64,000 nucleotides of DNA. Source: SB25 sp050180705 (lineage in GTDB: Bacteria > Bacteroidota > Bacteroidia > Bacteroidales > Tenuifilaceae). A program made the position numbers and the translations under genes. The stretch is taken from positions 124,001 through 188,000 of the forward strand of contig JBFXDX010000008.1 in NCBI GenBank assembly GCA_050180705.1, written 5' to 3'. Each line of letters begins with the position of its first letter. The stretch's first letter is position 1. Shown here piece by piece: positions 1-8,890 of the stretch. The notes below the pieces were generated by a model. The model was not told where the DNA came from. It saw only the letters and a program-made list of their open reading frames with translations, and did not search any database.

Positions 1-1065
1 GAACTATGTGCTCGGCAAATAGCTCAATTGTCTACTACAGATAAGATTGTTGTTGAAAAATCTACATTACCAGTAAGAACTGCTCAGGCAGTTAAAACAA
101 TACTTGCAGAGACAGGTAATGGAATTAAGTTTCAGGTTCTTTCGAATCCTGAATTTCTTGCAGAAGGCACAGCTATTCAGGATTTAATGAATCCAGACAG
201 AGTGTTAATTGGTGGAGATCAAACGCCAGAGGGATTATCAGCCATTGAGGCTCTAACTTCAGTTTATGCTAGTTGGGTGCCACGCGCAAGGATTATTCAG
301 ACTCGTCTATGGTCATCGGAGTTATCCAAATTAACTGCAAATGCCTTTCTTGCACAACGAATTTCTTCTATTAATAGTATATCTGCACTTTGCGAGGTTA
401 CTGGTGCTGATGTGGATGAAGTAGCATACGCTATTGGATCGGATTCAAGAATTGGTTCAAAGTTCTTGAAATCATCGGTAGGTTTTGGCGGATCTTGTTT
501 TCAGAAGGATATTCTTAATTTGGTTTATTTGTGTGAATATTTTGGTTTGCCAGAGGCTGCAGCATACTGGGAGCAAGTTATTATTCTTAATGATTACCAG
601 AAACGTAGATTTGCAATGAATATCATTCAAACGCTATTCAATACGGTTTCTGGAAAGAAAATAGCAATGCTTGGATGGGCTTTTAAAAAGGATACCAATG
701 ATACACGTGAGAGTGCTGCTATATATGTTACGGATCACTTACTTGATGATATGGCAAACGTTTGGGTTTACGATCCTAAGGTACCAGCAAAGTCTATGTA
801 TGCAGACCTAGATTATTTGGAGACAAGATCAAAGGAGGAGAATGAGAATTTACTTAAAGTTGTAAATGATCCCTACGAGGCATGCAAAGATGCTCATGCC
901 ATTGCAGTAATTACGGAGTGGGATGAGTTTAAATCATACGATTGGAAGAAGATTTATGATGGTATGATGAAGCCCGCTTTCATTTTTGATGGTAGAAATA
1001 TTCTTGATCATAAAAAATTAATGGAAATAGGATTTAAAGTTAAGGCTATTGGTAGGTCTTATTAA
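1..1065 (+). CDS. ugd: UDP-glucose 6-dehydrogenase, 5' end missing
   Basis: Oxidises UDP-glucose to UDP-glucuronate with two NAD+, supplying acidic sugar to the polysaccharide locus. The reading frame is open from base 1, so the N-terminal NAD-binding part lies outside the window; a TTG at 28 is not the start. The visible part has VVEKSTLPVRTAQAV, typical of UGDH, and the active-site block VGFGGSCFQKD with the catalytic Cys encoded at 496-498. The C-terminal UDP-binding domain follows (AMLGWAFKKDTNDTRESAA). The motif style is close to the animal-like UGDH class. The next gene, 27 bases on, would use its product. Confidence 0.95.
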   Translation, partial: ELCARQIAQLSTTDKIVVEKSTLPVRTAQAVKTILAETGNGIKFQVLSNPEFLAEGTAIQDLMNPDRVLIGGDQTPEGLSAIEALTSVYASWVPRARIIQTRLWSSELSKLTANAFLAQRISSINSISALCEVTGADVDEVAYAIGSDSRIGSKFLKSSVGFGGSCFQKDILNLVYLCEYFGLPEAAAYWEQVIILNDYQKRRFAMNIIQTLFNTVSGKKIAMLGWAFKKDTNDTRESAAIYVTDHLLDDMANVWVYDPKVPAKSMYADLDYLETRSKEENENLLKVVNDPYEACKDAHAIAVITEWDEFKSYDWKKIYDGMMKPAFIFDGRNILDHKKLMEIGFKVKAIGRSY

Positions 1066-1092
1066 TCTGTGTTATTTGTGTTCTAATAAACT

Positions 1093-2151
1093 ATGGCAAA
1101 AATATTAGTAACTGGAACTGCTGGTTTTATTGGATTTCATCTTGCTCAAAGGTTAATTGAGAGAGGAGATGATGTTGTGGGACTTGATTGTATAAATGAT
1201 TATTACGATACCAATTTAAAATTCTCAAGATTAAGGATTGCTGGGATTGAAAAGGATAAAATTAACTATGGAGAATTTGTACAAAGCATAAAATATAAGA
1301 ACTATAAATTTATCCAGTTAAAATTAGAAGAAAGAGAAGCAATTCTGAAAGTATTTTCTGATGAGAAGTTTGATAAAGTCTGTAATTTAGCGGCACAAGC
1401 GGGGGTTCGGTATAGTTTGCAAAATCCTTTTACATATATTGATAGTAATATTAATGGATTTCTCAATGTTTTGGAGGGTTGCAGACATAATGATGTAAAA
1501 CATTTAGCATATGCTAGTAGTTCTAGTGTTTATGGCTTAAACGAAGAGATGCCTTTTTCGACACACCACAATGTTGATCATCCCATAAGTTTATATGCTG
1601 CAAGTAAAAAGAGTAATGAGCTTATGGCTCATACATACAGTTACTTGTATAAAATACCGACTACAGGATTACGTTTCTTTACAGTTTATGGCCCTTGGGG
1701 GCGTCCAGATATGGCATTGTTCCTTTTTACAAAGGCTATTTTAGATGGAAAACCTATTGATGTTTTCAATAATGGCAATATGCAGCGTGATTTTACTTAT
1801 ATTGATGATATTGTTGAAGGTATTCTTAGAATATTAGATAATCCACCAAGAGGAAATACATCATGGACTGGGAAAAGCCCAGATCCTAGTTCATCGGTTG
1901 CACCGTATAAAATTTTTAACATAGGTAATAGTTCTCCGGTTAAACTTTTAGATTTTATAGATGCAATTGAGAATGCGTTGGGTAAAAAAGCAATTAAAAA
2001 CTTTTTGCCAATGCAGGCAGGTGATGTACCAGCAACTTGGGCCAATGTTGATGATCTGGTCGAAAATTTAGGATATAAACCACAAACGTCCATTCAGTTT
2101 GGAGTAAACAAGTTTATCGAGTGGTATAAGGATTTCTATTTAAACAGATAA
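1093..2151 (+). CDS. UDP-glucuronate 4-epimerase-like SDR
   Basis: Extended short-chain dehydrogenase, 352 residues. The NAD-binding glycine motif GTAGFIG is at residues 8-14 and the catalytic Tyr-Lys pair lies in SLYAASKK. The N-terminal region LDCINDYYDTNLK is characteristic of UDP-glucuronate 4-epimerases (UDP-GlcA to UDP-GalA). Position directly behind ugd fits: ugd makes UDP-GlcA and this enzyme would convert it to UDP-galacturonate. A UDP-GlcNAc(A) epimerase remains possible, as the families are close. Only two bases separate it from rmlA, so it is in the same transcript. Confidence 0.85.
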   Translation: MAKILVTGTAGFIGFHLAQRLIERGDDVVGLDCINDYYDTNLKFSRLRIAGIEKDKINYGEFVQSIKYKNYKFIQLKLEEREAILKVFSDEKFDKVCNLAAQAGVRYSLQNPFTYIDSNINGFLNVLEGCRHNDVKHLAYASSSSVYGLNEEMPFSTHHNVDHPISLYAASKKSNELMAHTYSYLYKIPTTGLRFFTVYGPWGRPDMALFLFTKAILDGKPIDVFNNGNMQRDFTYIDDIVEGILRILDNPPRGNTSWTGKSPDPSSSVAPYKIFNIGNSSPVKLLDFIDAIENALGKKAIKNFLPMQAGDVPATWANVDDLVENLGYKPQTSIQFGVNKFIEWYKDFYLNR

Positions 2152-2153
2152 TT

Positions 2154-3032
2154 ATGAAAGGTATTGTACTTGCCGGAGGAGCAGGAACTCGTTTGTATCC
2201 AATTACAAAAGGGGTTTCTAAACAGATGCTTCCCATTTACGACAAACCTATGATATACTATCCTATATCAGTTTTAATGTTGGCTGGTATAAGAGACATC
2301 TTGATAATATCAACCCCAGAGGATTTGCCACATTTTATGCGCTTGCTCGGCGATGGTTCCAATTTTGGAGTTAATTTTACCTATGTCGAACAACCAAAGC
2401 CTGAAGGATTGGCTCAAGCATTTATTATTGGCGAGAAGTTTATTGGCAATGATGATGTTTGTATGGTTTTAGGCGATAATATTTTTTATGGTCAAGGTTT
2501 TTCCGAATTATTGAAAACAGCCCGGAATAACGTTGTGGTGGGCAGGAAGGCAACCGTTTTTGGTTATTATGTTAACGATCCTGAACGTTATGGCGTGGCA
2601 GAATTCGACTCAACTGGTAAGGTGATATCCATTGAGGAAAAACCCAAGACACCAAAATCAAACTACGCGGTTGTAGGGTTATACTTTTATACAAACGAAG
2701 TTGTGAAAATTGCTAAAAGCATTAAGTTTTCAGCTAGAGGAGAACTGGAAATCACTAGCATAAACCAAGAATACCTAAATCAGAATAAACTGAGAGTTGA
2801 GTTAATGGGACGCGGATTTGCCTGGCTCGATACTGGCACCCACGATTCATTGACCGAAGCAAGTAATTTTGTTGAAACTATTGAACATCGACAAGGTCTT
2901 AAAATTGCTTGTTTGGAAGAAATTGGTTTTGAAAAAGGATGGTTAACCAAGGAGAAAATACTTGAGGTGGCTAAACCTATGGAAAAAAATCAGTATGGGC
3001 AGTATTTAATTAAACTTGCAAATTCAAAATAA
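2154..3032 (+). CDS. rmlA: Glucose-1-phosphate thymidylyltransferase
   Basis: Makes dTDP-glucose from glucose-1-phosphate and dTTP. The nucleotidyltransferase signature GGAGTRLYPITKGVSKQ starts at residue 8, and the product is 292 residues, the usual RmlA length. The conserved FAWLDTGTHDSL block near the C-terminus is present. It overlaps rmlB by one base (TAATG), so the two are translationally linked. No rmlC or rmlD follows. Confidence 0.97.
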   Translation: MKGIVLAGGAGTRLYPITKGVSKQMLPIYDKPMIYYPISVLMLAGIRDILIISTPEDLPHFMRLLGDGSNFGVNFTYVEQPKPEGLAQAFIIGEKFIGNDDVCMVLGDNIFYGQGFSELLKTARNNVVVGRKATVFGYYVNDPERYGVAEFDSTGKVISIEEKPKTPKSNYAVVGLYFYTNEVVKIAKSIKFSARGELEITSINQEYLNQNKLRVELMGRGFAWLDTGTHDSLTEASNFVETIEHRQGLKIACLEEIGFEKGWLTKEKILEVAKPMEKNQYGQYLIKLANSK

Positions 3033-4084
3033 TGAGAAGTATATTAATTACTGGTGGTGCAGGGTTTATAGGATCACATGTTGTAAGGCTTTTTGTTAAT
3101 AAATATCCCAGCTATAAAATTATCAATCTCGATAAATTAACGTATGCTGGAAATTTGGAGAACCTCAAGGATATTGAAGATGCTCCAAATTACAAATTTA
3201 TTAAAGCGGATATATGTGATTATAACCAAATGCTCAAAATATTCGGCGATTATAATATTGATGGTGTAATCCATTTAGCCGCAGAATCGCATGTTGATCG
3301 TTCTATTACTGATCCTTTTGCTTTTGCTCAAACCAATGTAATGGGAACTTTATCTTTACTTCAGGCCGCTAAGGAGACATGGAAGGGAAATATGGAGGGT
3401 AAACTATTTTACCATATTTCAACCGATGAGGTTTACGGTTCGTTGGAGAATGAAGGTTTTTTTTACGAAACAACTCCTTATGATCCTCAGTCACCATATT
3501 CTGCTTCAAAAGCGAGTAGCGATCATTTTGTAAGGGCTTATGGAAATACATTCAAATTGCCCTATGTTATTACAAATTGTTCCAACAACTATGGCCCAAA
3601 TCAGTTCCCAGAAAAGTTAATACCTCTTTTTATCAATAATATCAGGAATAATAAACCCCTACCTGTTTACGGTAATGGCGAGAATGTTCGCGATTGGTTG
3701 TATGTAATAGATCATGCCCAGGCAATCGATACCGTTTTTCATAGTGGAAAAACTGGAGAAGCATATAATATCGGAGGTTTTAATGAGTGGAGAAATATAG
3801 ATCTTATTAAGGTTATTTGCCGCATGATGGATAAAAAACTAGGTCGTAATGAGGGAGAATCGGAAAAATTAATTACCTATGTTACCGATAGAGTTGGGCA
3901 CGATTTACGATATGCTATATATGCTTCAAAAATCATGAATGAACTAGGATGGAAACCTTCGCTTCAGTTTGAGAAAGGTATAGAATTAACTATTGATTGG
4001 TATTTAAAAAATCAGCAATGGTTAGATAATGTTACTAGTGGTGATTACCAACGATATTATCAAGAAATGTACGAAAGGAAATAA
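3032..4084 (+). CDS. rmlB: dTDP-glucose 4,6-dehydratase
   Basis: Converts dTDP-glucose to dTDP-4-keto-6-deoxyglucose. NAD-binding GGAGFIG is at residues 8-14, the STDEVYG active-site block is present, and the Tyr-Lys pair lies in YSASKASS. The length of 350 residues is normal. The start shares an A with the rmlA stop codon. Since rmlC and rmlD are absent from this window, the product may go to rhamnose through genes elsewhere or to another dTDP-sugar. Confidence 0.97.
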   Translation: MRSILITGGAGFIGSHVVRLFVNKYPSYKIINLDKLTYAGNLENLKDIEDAPNYKFIKADICDYNQMLKIFGDYNIDGVIHLAAESHVDRSITDPFAFAQTNVMGTLSLLQAAKETWKGNMEGKLFYHISTDEVYGSLENEGFFYETTPYDPQSPYSASKASSDHFVRAYGNTFKLPYVITNCSNNYGPNQFPEKLIPLFINNIRNNKPLPVYGNGENVRDWLYVIDHAQAIDTVFHSGKTGEAYNIGGFNEWRNIDLIKVICRMMDKKLGRNEGESEKLITYVTDRVGHDLRYAIYASKIMNELGWKPSLQFEKGIELTIDWYLKNQQWLDNVTSGDYQRYYQEMYERK

Positions 4085-4105
4085 TAAATCTCTAAATATA
4101 TTAGA

Positions 4106-5110
4106 ATGTTAAACGAAAAATCGATATTAATTACTGGAGGAACAGGTTCTTTCGGTAAAAAATTTACTGAGGTTATTCTTAAGCGATATCCTGATGTTAA
4201 AAGATTAGTGATATATTCTCGCGATGAACTTAAACAATTTGAAATGTCGCAATTATATCCTGAAGATAAATTTCCTCAAGTGCGTTTTTTTATCGGGGAT
4301 GTCAGAGATGGGGCTCGGTTTAAGCGAGCTTGTGAGGATATTGATGTTATTATTCATGCTGCAGCATTAAAGCAAGTTCCAGCAGCAGAGTATAATCCTG
4401 ATGAATGCATCAAGACAAATATTGGCGGAGCTCAAAATATAATTGATGCGGCATTGGCTACAAATGTAAAAGTGGTTGTAGCTCTTTCAACTGACAAGGC
4501 TGCTGCTCCTGTTAATTTATATGGAGCTACAAAATTAGTGTCTGATAAACTTTTTATTGCCGCAAATAACATTAAAGGCAAAAGAGATTTAAGATTTTCT
4601 GCTGTTAGGTATGGTAATGTTATGGGATCTCGTGGGTCTGTCATTCCTTTTTTTAGAGAAAAAGCAAAAGAAGGCGTATTACCTATAACTCATAGAGACA
4701 TGACAAGGTTTAATATCTCTTTAGAAGACGGAGTAGATATGGTTTTATGGGCTATAGAAAATGCACTTGGTGGAGAAATTTTTGTACCCAAAATCCCTTC
4801 ATATAACATTGAAACTGTTGCAAAAGCAGTTGCTCCAAATGCAAAATTAATTGATGTAGGAATTAGACCCGGCGAAAAACTTCATGAAGAAATGATTACA
4901 GAGAGTGACTCTTATAATACCATTGAATTTGATAAGTATTTTGCAATTCTCCCTTCAGGTGCTGATAAGCTAAAGTATATCAAACATTACAATGCTTGGG
5001 AAGTTCCTGTAGGGTTTAAATATAATTCGGGCACAAATTCGGAGTGGGAAACTGTTGAATCATTAAGAGATAAGATAAAAAAGTATGTGGATCCAGATTT
5101 TAAATTCTAG
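4106..5110 (+). CDS. pseB: UDP-GlcNAc 4,6-dehydratase, PseB/FlaA1 type
   Basis: First step of pseudaminic-acid-type pathways: dehydration (with C5 epimerisation in true PseB) of UDP-GlcNAc. TGGTGSFG is at residues 10-17; the catalytic segment is LSTDKAAAPVNLYGATK, with Lys replacing Tyr in the usual SDR position as in PseB. It is 334 residues, the soluble short form, without the membrane domain of PglF/WbpM. It opens a cassette that continues with a cytidylyltransferase, a class III aminotransferase and a NeuB-like synthase. Whether it epimerises C5 cannot be told from sequence alone. Confidence 0.9.
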   Translation: MLNEKSILITGGTGSFGKKFTEVILKRYPDVKRLVIYSRDELKQFEMSQLYPEDKFPQVRFFIGDVRDGARFKRACEDIDVIIHAAALKQVPAAEYNPDECIKTNIGGAQNIIDAALATNVKVVVALSTDKAAAPVNLYGATKLVSDKLFIAANNIKGKRDLRFSAVRYGNVMGSRGSVIPFFREKAKEGVLPITHRDMTRFNISLEDGVDMVLWAIENALGGEIFVPKIPSYNIETVAKAVAPNAKLIDVGIRPGEKLHEEMITESDSYNTIEFDKYFAILPSGADKLKYIKHYNAWEVPVGFKYNSGTNSEWETVESLRDKIKKYVDPDFKF

Positions 5111-5131
5111 AGCTATTTAATAAAGGTTATT

Positions 5132-5887
5132 ATGAAAATATTAGCTATAACACAAGCGAGATATGGATCAACACGTCTTCCTGCAAAAGTGTTAAAGACG
5201 GTTGGCGAAAAAACTCTTCTCGAGATACATTTGGAAAGAATATTGCTATCTAAAAGGATTACTAAATTAATTGTAGCAACAACAAATGAGGACGGAGCAG
5301 AATATATAATTGACATTGCCAAGAAAAAGAATGTCAATTATTTTCAGGGATCAGTTGATGATGTTTTAAGTAGGTTTTATCATGCAGCAAAACCTGAATC
5401 TCCTGATTATATTGTTAGAATAACGTCTGATTGCCCTTTGGTTGATCCGGTTATAATTGATAAGGTCATAGATGAATGTATTAAGTCAGATTTTGATTAT
5501 GTTTCTAACACTATGAACCCAACATATCCAGATGGAATAGATGTAGAAGTATTTAGATATAGTGCACTAGAACAGGCGTTTAATGAAGCTTCTCTTAAAA
5601 GTGATAGAGAGCATGTAACCCCATATATTTGGAGAAATTCTTCATATAAAGGTGGTACAGTATTTAAATCAAATAATATTGAGAATTCTATTGATTATTC
5701 AAATTATAGAATTACAGTTGATACTGATGAGGATTTTCAAGTTATTAAATCTCTTATTGAAAATTTAGGAACGAGTAAATCATGGATGGAATATATTAAC
5801 TTCTTAGATGAAAATAAAAGGATAAAGGATATTAATCAACAGTACAAACGTAACGAAGGGTATACTAAATCATTACTAAACGATTAA
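5132..5887 (+). CDS. Cytidylyltransferase, SpsF/NeuA-like
   Basis: Nucleotidyltransferase of the CMP-nonulosonate synthetase/SpsF family, 251 residues. The N-terminal ITQARYGSTRLPAKVL (residues 6-21) is the pyrophosphorylase-like CTP-binding loop and RITSDCPLVDP is the second conserved acidic block. SpsF-type proteins accompany NeuB-like (SpsE) proteins in spore-coat and flagellin glycosylation loci, and a NeuB-like gene lies two genes on. Its probable job is CMP activation of the keto-sugar made by this cassette. Substrate identity is inference. Confidence 0.85.
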   Translation: MKILAITQARYGSTRLPAKVLKTVGEKTLLEIHLERILLSKRITKLIVATTNEDGAEYIIDIAKKKNVNYFQGSVDDVLSRFYHAAKPESPDYIVRITSDCPLVDPVIIDKVIDECIKSDFDYVSNTMNPTYPDGIDVEVFRYSALEQAFNEASLKSDREHVTPYIWRNSSYKGGTVFKSNNIENSIDYSNYRITVDTDEDFQVIKSLIENLGTSKSWMEYINFLDENKRIKDINQQYKRNEGYTKSLLND

Positions 5888-5897
5888 TCTGAATGTT

Positions 5898-7205
5898 ATG
5901 GGTAAAGGACAAAAATTATATGAAGAAGCCAAGAAAATAATTCCTGGAGGAACTCAATTACTATCTAAAAGACCCGAGCAACTTCTACCAGACCAGTGGC
6001 CTGCTTATTATTCTAAAGCTAAAGGGTGTGAGGTCTGGGATTTAGATGGGAACAAATACATTGATATGAGTTACATGGGCATAGGGGCTTGTACATTAGG
6101 ATACGCTGATGACGATGTTGATGCTGCTGTTATTAAAGCGATTAATAATGGTAGTATGTGTACATTAAATGCACCCGAAGAGGTTGAATTAGCAAATCTA
6201 ATGATTAAACTTCATCCCTGGGCTCAGATGGTAAGATTTGCAAGGGGCGGGGGAGATGCAATGTCTGTTGCTGTTCGGATCTCTAGAGCGTCTACAAAAA
6301 AAGACATAATTCTATTTAGTGGATATCATGGTTGGCATGATTGGTATTTATCTGCGAATTTATCAGATAATAAAGCCTTAGATGGACAGCTATTGCCAGG
6401 GCTAAGTCCGGTGGGTGTTGCTCGAAGTATGAAAGGAACTTCTTACCCATTTTTTTATAATAGTAAAGAAGAGTTGTTGGCTTTAACCAAAAAATATGGA
6501 GATAAAATTGGCGGGATTGTTCTTGAGGCGATTAGAAATATGGATCCAGATAAGGAGTTCCTTGCCACAGTAAGAGGTGAGGCCGATAGATTAAATGTAC
6601 CATTAATTGTTGATGAGGTTTCTAGTGGCTTCAGATTAAACACAGGAGGTGCTCATTTAGTCTTAGATTTTGAACCAGATATTGCTGTATTTGCAAAGGG
6701 TATTAGCAATGGTTACCCTATGGGGGTAATCATTGGTAAGTCAAAATACATGGATGCTGCTCAAGATTCATTTATTAGTAGTACTTATTGGACTGAAAGA
6801 ATTGGACCTGTTGCAGCAATTGCAACAATTGAAAAAATGCTAAAGTTTAAGGTTCAGGATCATATGGTGAATTGTGGAAAAAAGATTCAAAAAGGATGGT
6901 TGGAATTAGCGGAAAAGCATAATTTTAGAATACATGTTGGAAGTATGTACCCTATGAGTCATTTTGATTTTGAAGATAATAAATTAGTGCTCAAAACCTT
7001 ATTTACTCAGGAAATGTTGTCTAGGGGCTTTTTGGCAACAAATTCATTCTATGCTTGTTATGCTCATAAGAAAGAGCATATCGAAGCATATTTAGTGGTT
7101 GTTGATGAGGTTTTTGAACTTATTTCTAAAGCAATTAAAGAGGGTAATCCTGAAAAATATTTAAAGGGACCTGTTTGTCAATCTGGATTTAAAAGACTAT
7201 CCTAG
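5898..7205 (+). CDS. Class III PLP aminotransferase, GSA-aminomutase-like
   Basis: PLP enzyme of the glutamate-1-semialdehyde aminomutase/class III group, 435 residues. The ARGGGDAMSVAVRISR block, the Asp of IVDEVSSGF and the predicted PLP lysine K267 in FAKGISNGYPMG are all present. It sits between the cytidylyltransferase and the NeuB-like synthase, so a role in amino-sugar synthesis is far more likely than haem synthesis. Standard pseudaminate and legionaminate routes use a DegT-family enzyme (PseC/LegC) for the C4 amine, so a class III enzyme here is unusual. Substrate unknown. Confidence 0.85.
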   Translation: MGKGQKLYEEAKKIIPGGTQLLSKRPEQLLPDQWPAYYSKAKGCEVWDLDGNKYIDMSYMGIGACTLGYADDDVDAAVIKAINNGSMCTLNAPEEVELANLMIKLHPWAQMVRFARGGGDAMSVAVRISRASTKKDIILFSGYHGWHDWYLSANLSDNKALDGQLLPGLSPVGVARSMKGTSYPFFYNSKEELLALTKKYGDKIGGIVLEAIRNMDPDKEFLATVRGEADRLNVPLIVDEVSSGFRLNTGGAHLVLDFEPDIAVFAKGISNGYPMGVIIGKSKYMDAAQDSFISSTYWTERIGPVAAIATIEKMLKFKVQDHMVNCGKKIQKGWLELAEKHNFRIHVGSMYPMSHFDFEDNKLVLKTLFTQEMLSRGFLATNSFYACYAHKKEHIEAYLVVVDEVFELISKAIKEGNPEKYLKGPVCQSGFKRLS

Positions 7206-7232
7206 AAGCAAAACAACTAATACGATGAAATC

Positions 7233-8294
7233 ATGAAGACTTTTTCTAAAGAGTTTAAAATTGGCAATCGATATATAGGACATGGATATCCAGCATATAT
7301 GATTGCAGAGATTGGAGCAAATTTTGATAAAAGTATTGATAAAGCCAAACGATTAATTGATGCTGCGAAAGAAGCCGGTGCTGATTGTGCAAAGTTTCAA
7401 ACCTTCAAAACTGAGAAAATAGTTTCAGAGGGCGGTTTCTCTAGGATGCAACTTAAAGGAGTGCACGGTTCTTGGGGAAAAACTGTTAGCGAGGTTTTTA
7501 AAGAAGCAGAATTTCCTGTAGAATGGCATTATGAGATTGCAGATTATTGCAAAAAGGTTGGAATTGATTTTTCAACATCTCCTTATTTTAAAGAAGCAGT
7601 TGATTTATGCGTAGATTTAAATGTGCCGTTCATAAAAATTGGATCGGGAGAAATAACTTGGCTTGAGATGCTCGATTATATTGCTCGCAAAGGGAAACCA
7701 TTAATGCTTGCAACAGGTGATGCAACAATGTCTGAGATTGATGAAGCTGTCAGAACAATTGAAGCAACTGGAAATAATAATCTGGTCTTGATGCAATGTA
7801 TAACAAACTATCCATCAAAAATTGATAGTGCTAATGTGAATGTTTTAAAAACCTATCAATCTGCATTCGATATTTTGACAGGTTATTCTGATCATTCTCC
7901 AGGGCCTGTAGTTGCTTTAGCCTCAATTGTTTTGGGTGGATGTGTTATCGAAAAACACTTCACATTGAATAAAGCAGACAAAGGACCGGATCATCCTCAT
8001 TCAATGACTCCTTCCGAATTTAGGTTAATGGTTGACTATGTTCGTGAAATAGAAAGAGCTATGGGTAGTACTAGAAAGGAAATTGTTGAGGAGGAAGGAG
8101 AAACAGTGTATGTTCAGCGACGCTGTTTATATGCAAAGAAGGATATTATTAAAGGGCATATAATGACTGAAGAAGATATTGTCGTGCTGAGACCAGCCCT
8201 TGGTATTGCTCCTAAATATAAGAGTATTATTGTTGGCAAAACTGCAAAGGTTGATATCAAAATGGGAGATCCTTTATTCTGGGATAATTTCTAA
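7233..8294 (+). CDS. NeuB/PseI-like nonulosonate synthase with SAF domain
   Basis: Condenses phosphoenolpyruvate with a six-carbon aldose to give a nine-carbon keto-sugar acid. Residues about 15-270 form the NeuB TIM barrel (MIAEIGANFDKS, AGADCAKFQTF, SGEITWLEML, GYSDHSPGP); the C-terminal 70 residues are a SAF/antifreeze-like domain (YAKKDIIKGHIMTEEDI) that closes the partner active site in the dimer. Length 353 is normal. It cannot be told whether NeuAc, Leg, Pse or a novel acid is made. It overlaps the next gene by one base (TAATG). Confidence 0.9.
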   Translation: MKTFSKEFKIGNRYIGHGYPAYMIAEIGANFDKSIDKAKRLIDAAKEAGADCAKFQTFKTEKIVSEGGFSRMQLKGVHGSWGKTVSEVFKEAEFPVEWHYEIADYCKKVGIDFSTSPYFKEAVDLCVDLNVPFIKIGSGEITWLEMLDYIARKGKPLMLATGDATMSEIDEAVRTIEATGNNNLVLMQCITNYPSKIDSANVNVLKTYQSAFDILTGYSDHSPGPVVALASIVLGGCVIEKHFTLNKADKGPDHPHSMTPSEFRLMVDYVREIERAMGSTRKEIVEEEGETVYVQRRCLYAKKDIIKGHIMTEEDIVVLRPALGIAPKYKSIIVGKTAKVDIKMGDPLFWDNF

Positions 8295-8890
8295 TGCTTA
8301 CTGAACGAGAGAAATTTATATCAATTGTTGATAACGATTTACTATCTCCTTCAGATGCAATAATCTTGCTTGAAGGAGATGGTTTTAACCGTTACTCACA
8401 TGCTGTTGATTTGTATAAAAAAGGTTTTGCTCCATTGATACTTTTTAGTGGTGCAATTGTGAATTATCAGTATGGAAGTTTTCCATTTTCTGATATCAAA
8501 GGAAAAATAATTGACTCAGGTGTAAATGAGAACGATTTAATACATGAAGACGTTTCGTTAAATACGAAGGAACAGGCCGATCAAGTTATCAAAATTGCTT
8601 TTGAAAAAAAATGGACTAGATTAATATTAGTTGCTTCATGTGAACACCAGTATAGAGCTTATTTAACTTTCCTTCGTCCAATAATTGATTTCAAGACTAA
8701 TATTGTTCTTTTCAATTCTTCCCCAAGAAATCTTTCTTGGTTTGAAGTATCTGAATGGGGAATTCGATATGAACGGATGAATCAAGAATTTGAGAGGATT
8801 AATAGTTACACAGAGTTAGGGCATTTAGCAACTTATAAAGAAGCAATAGATTACCAGAGATGGAAGGAAAAAATAATTTTGAAAAGGTAA
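8294..8890 (+). CDS. YdcF/ElyC-like DUF218 protein
   Basis: Small protein of 198 residues resembling the YdcF/SanA/ElyC (DUF218) Rossmann-like family: an N-terminal DAIILLEGDGFNRYSHAV block, then a Ser/Thr-rich LNTKEQADQVI stretch and LILVASCEHQYRAYLTF. No signal peptide or membrane segment is visible, so it should be cytoplasmic. It is translationally coupled to the NeuB-like gene and overlaps the next gene by 31 bases. The family has no secure general biochemical function; a role in the nonulosonate cassette is inferred only from position. Confidence 0.7.
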   Translation: MLTEREKFISIVDNDLLSPSDAIILLEGDGFNRYSHAVDLYKKGFAPLILFSGAIVNYQYGSFPFSDIKGKIIDSGVNENDLIHEDVSLNTKEQADQVIKIAFEKKWTRLILVASCEHQYRAYLTFLRPIIDFKTNIVLFNSSPRNLSWFEVSEWGIRYERMNQEFERINSYTELGHLATYKEAIDYQRWKEKIILKR

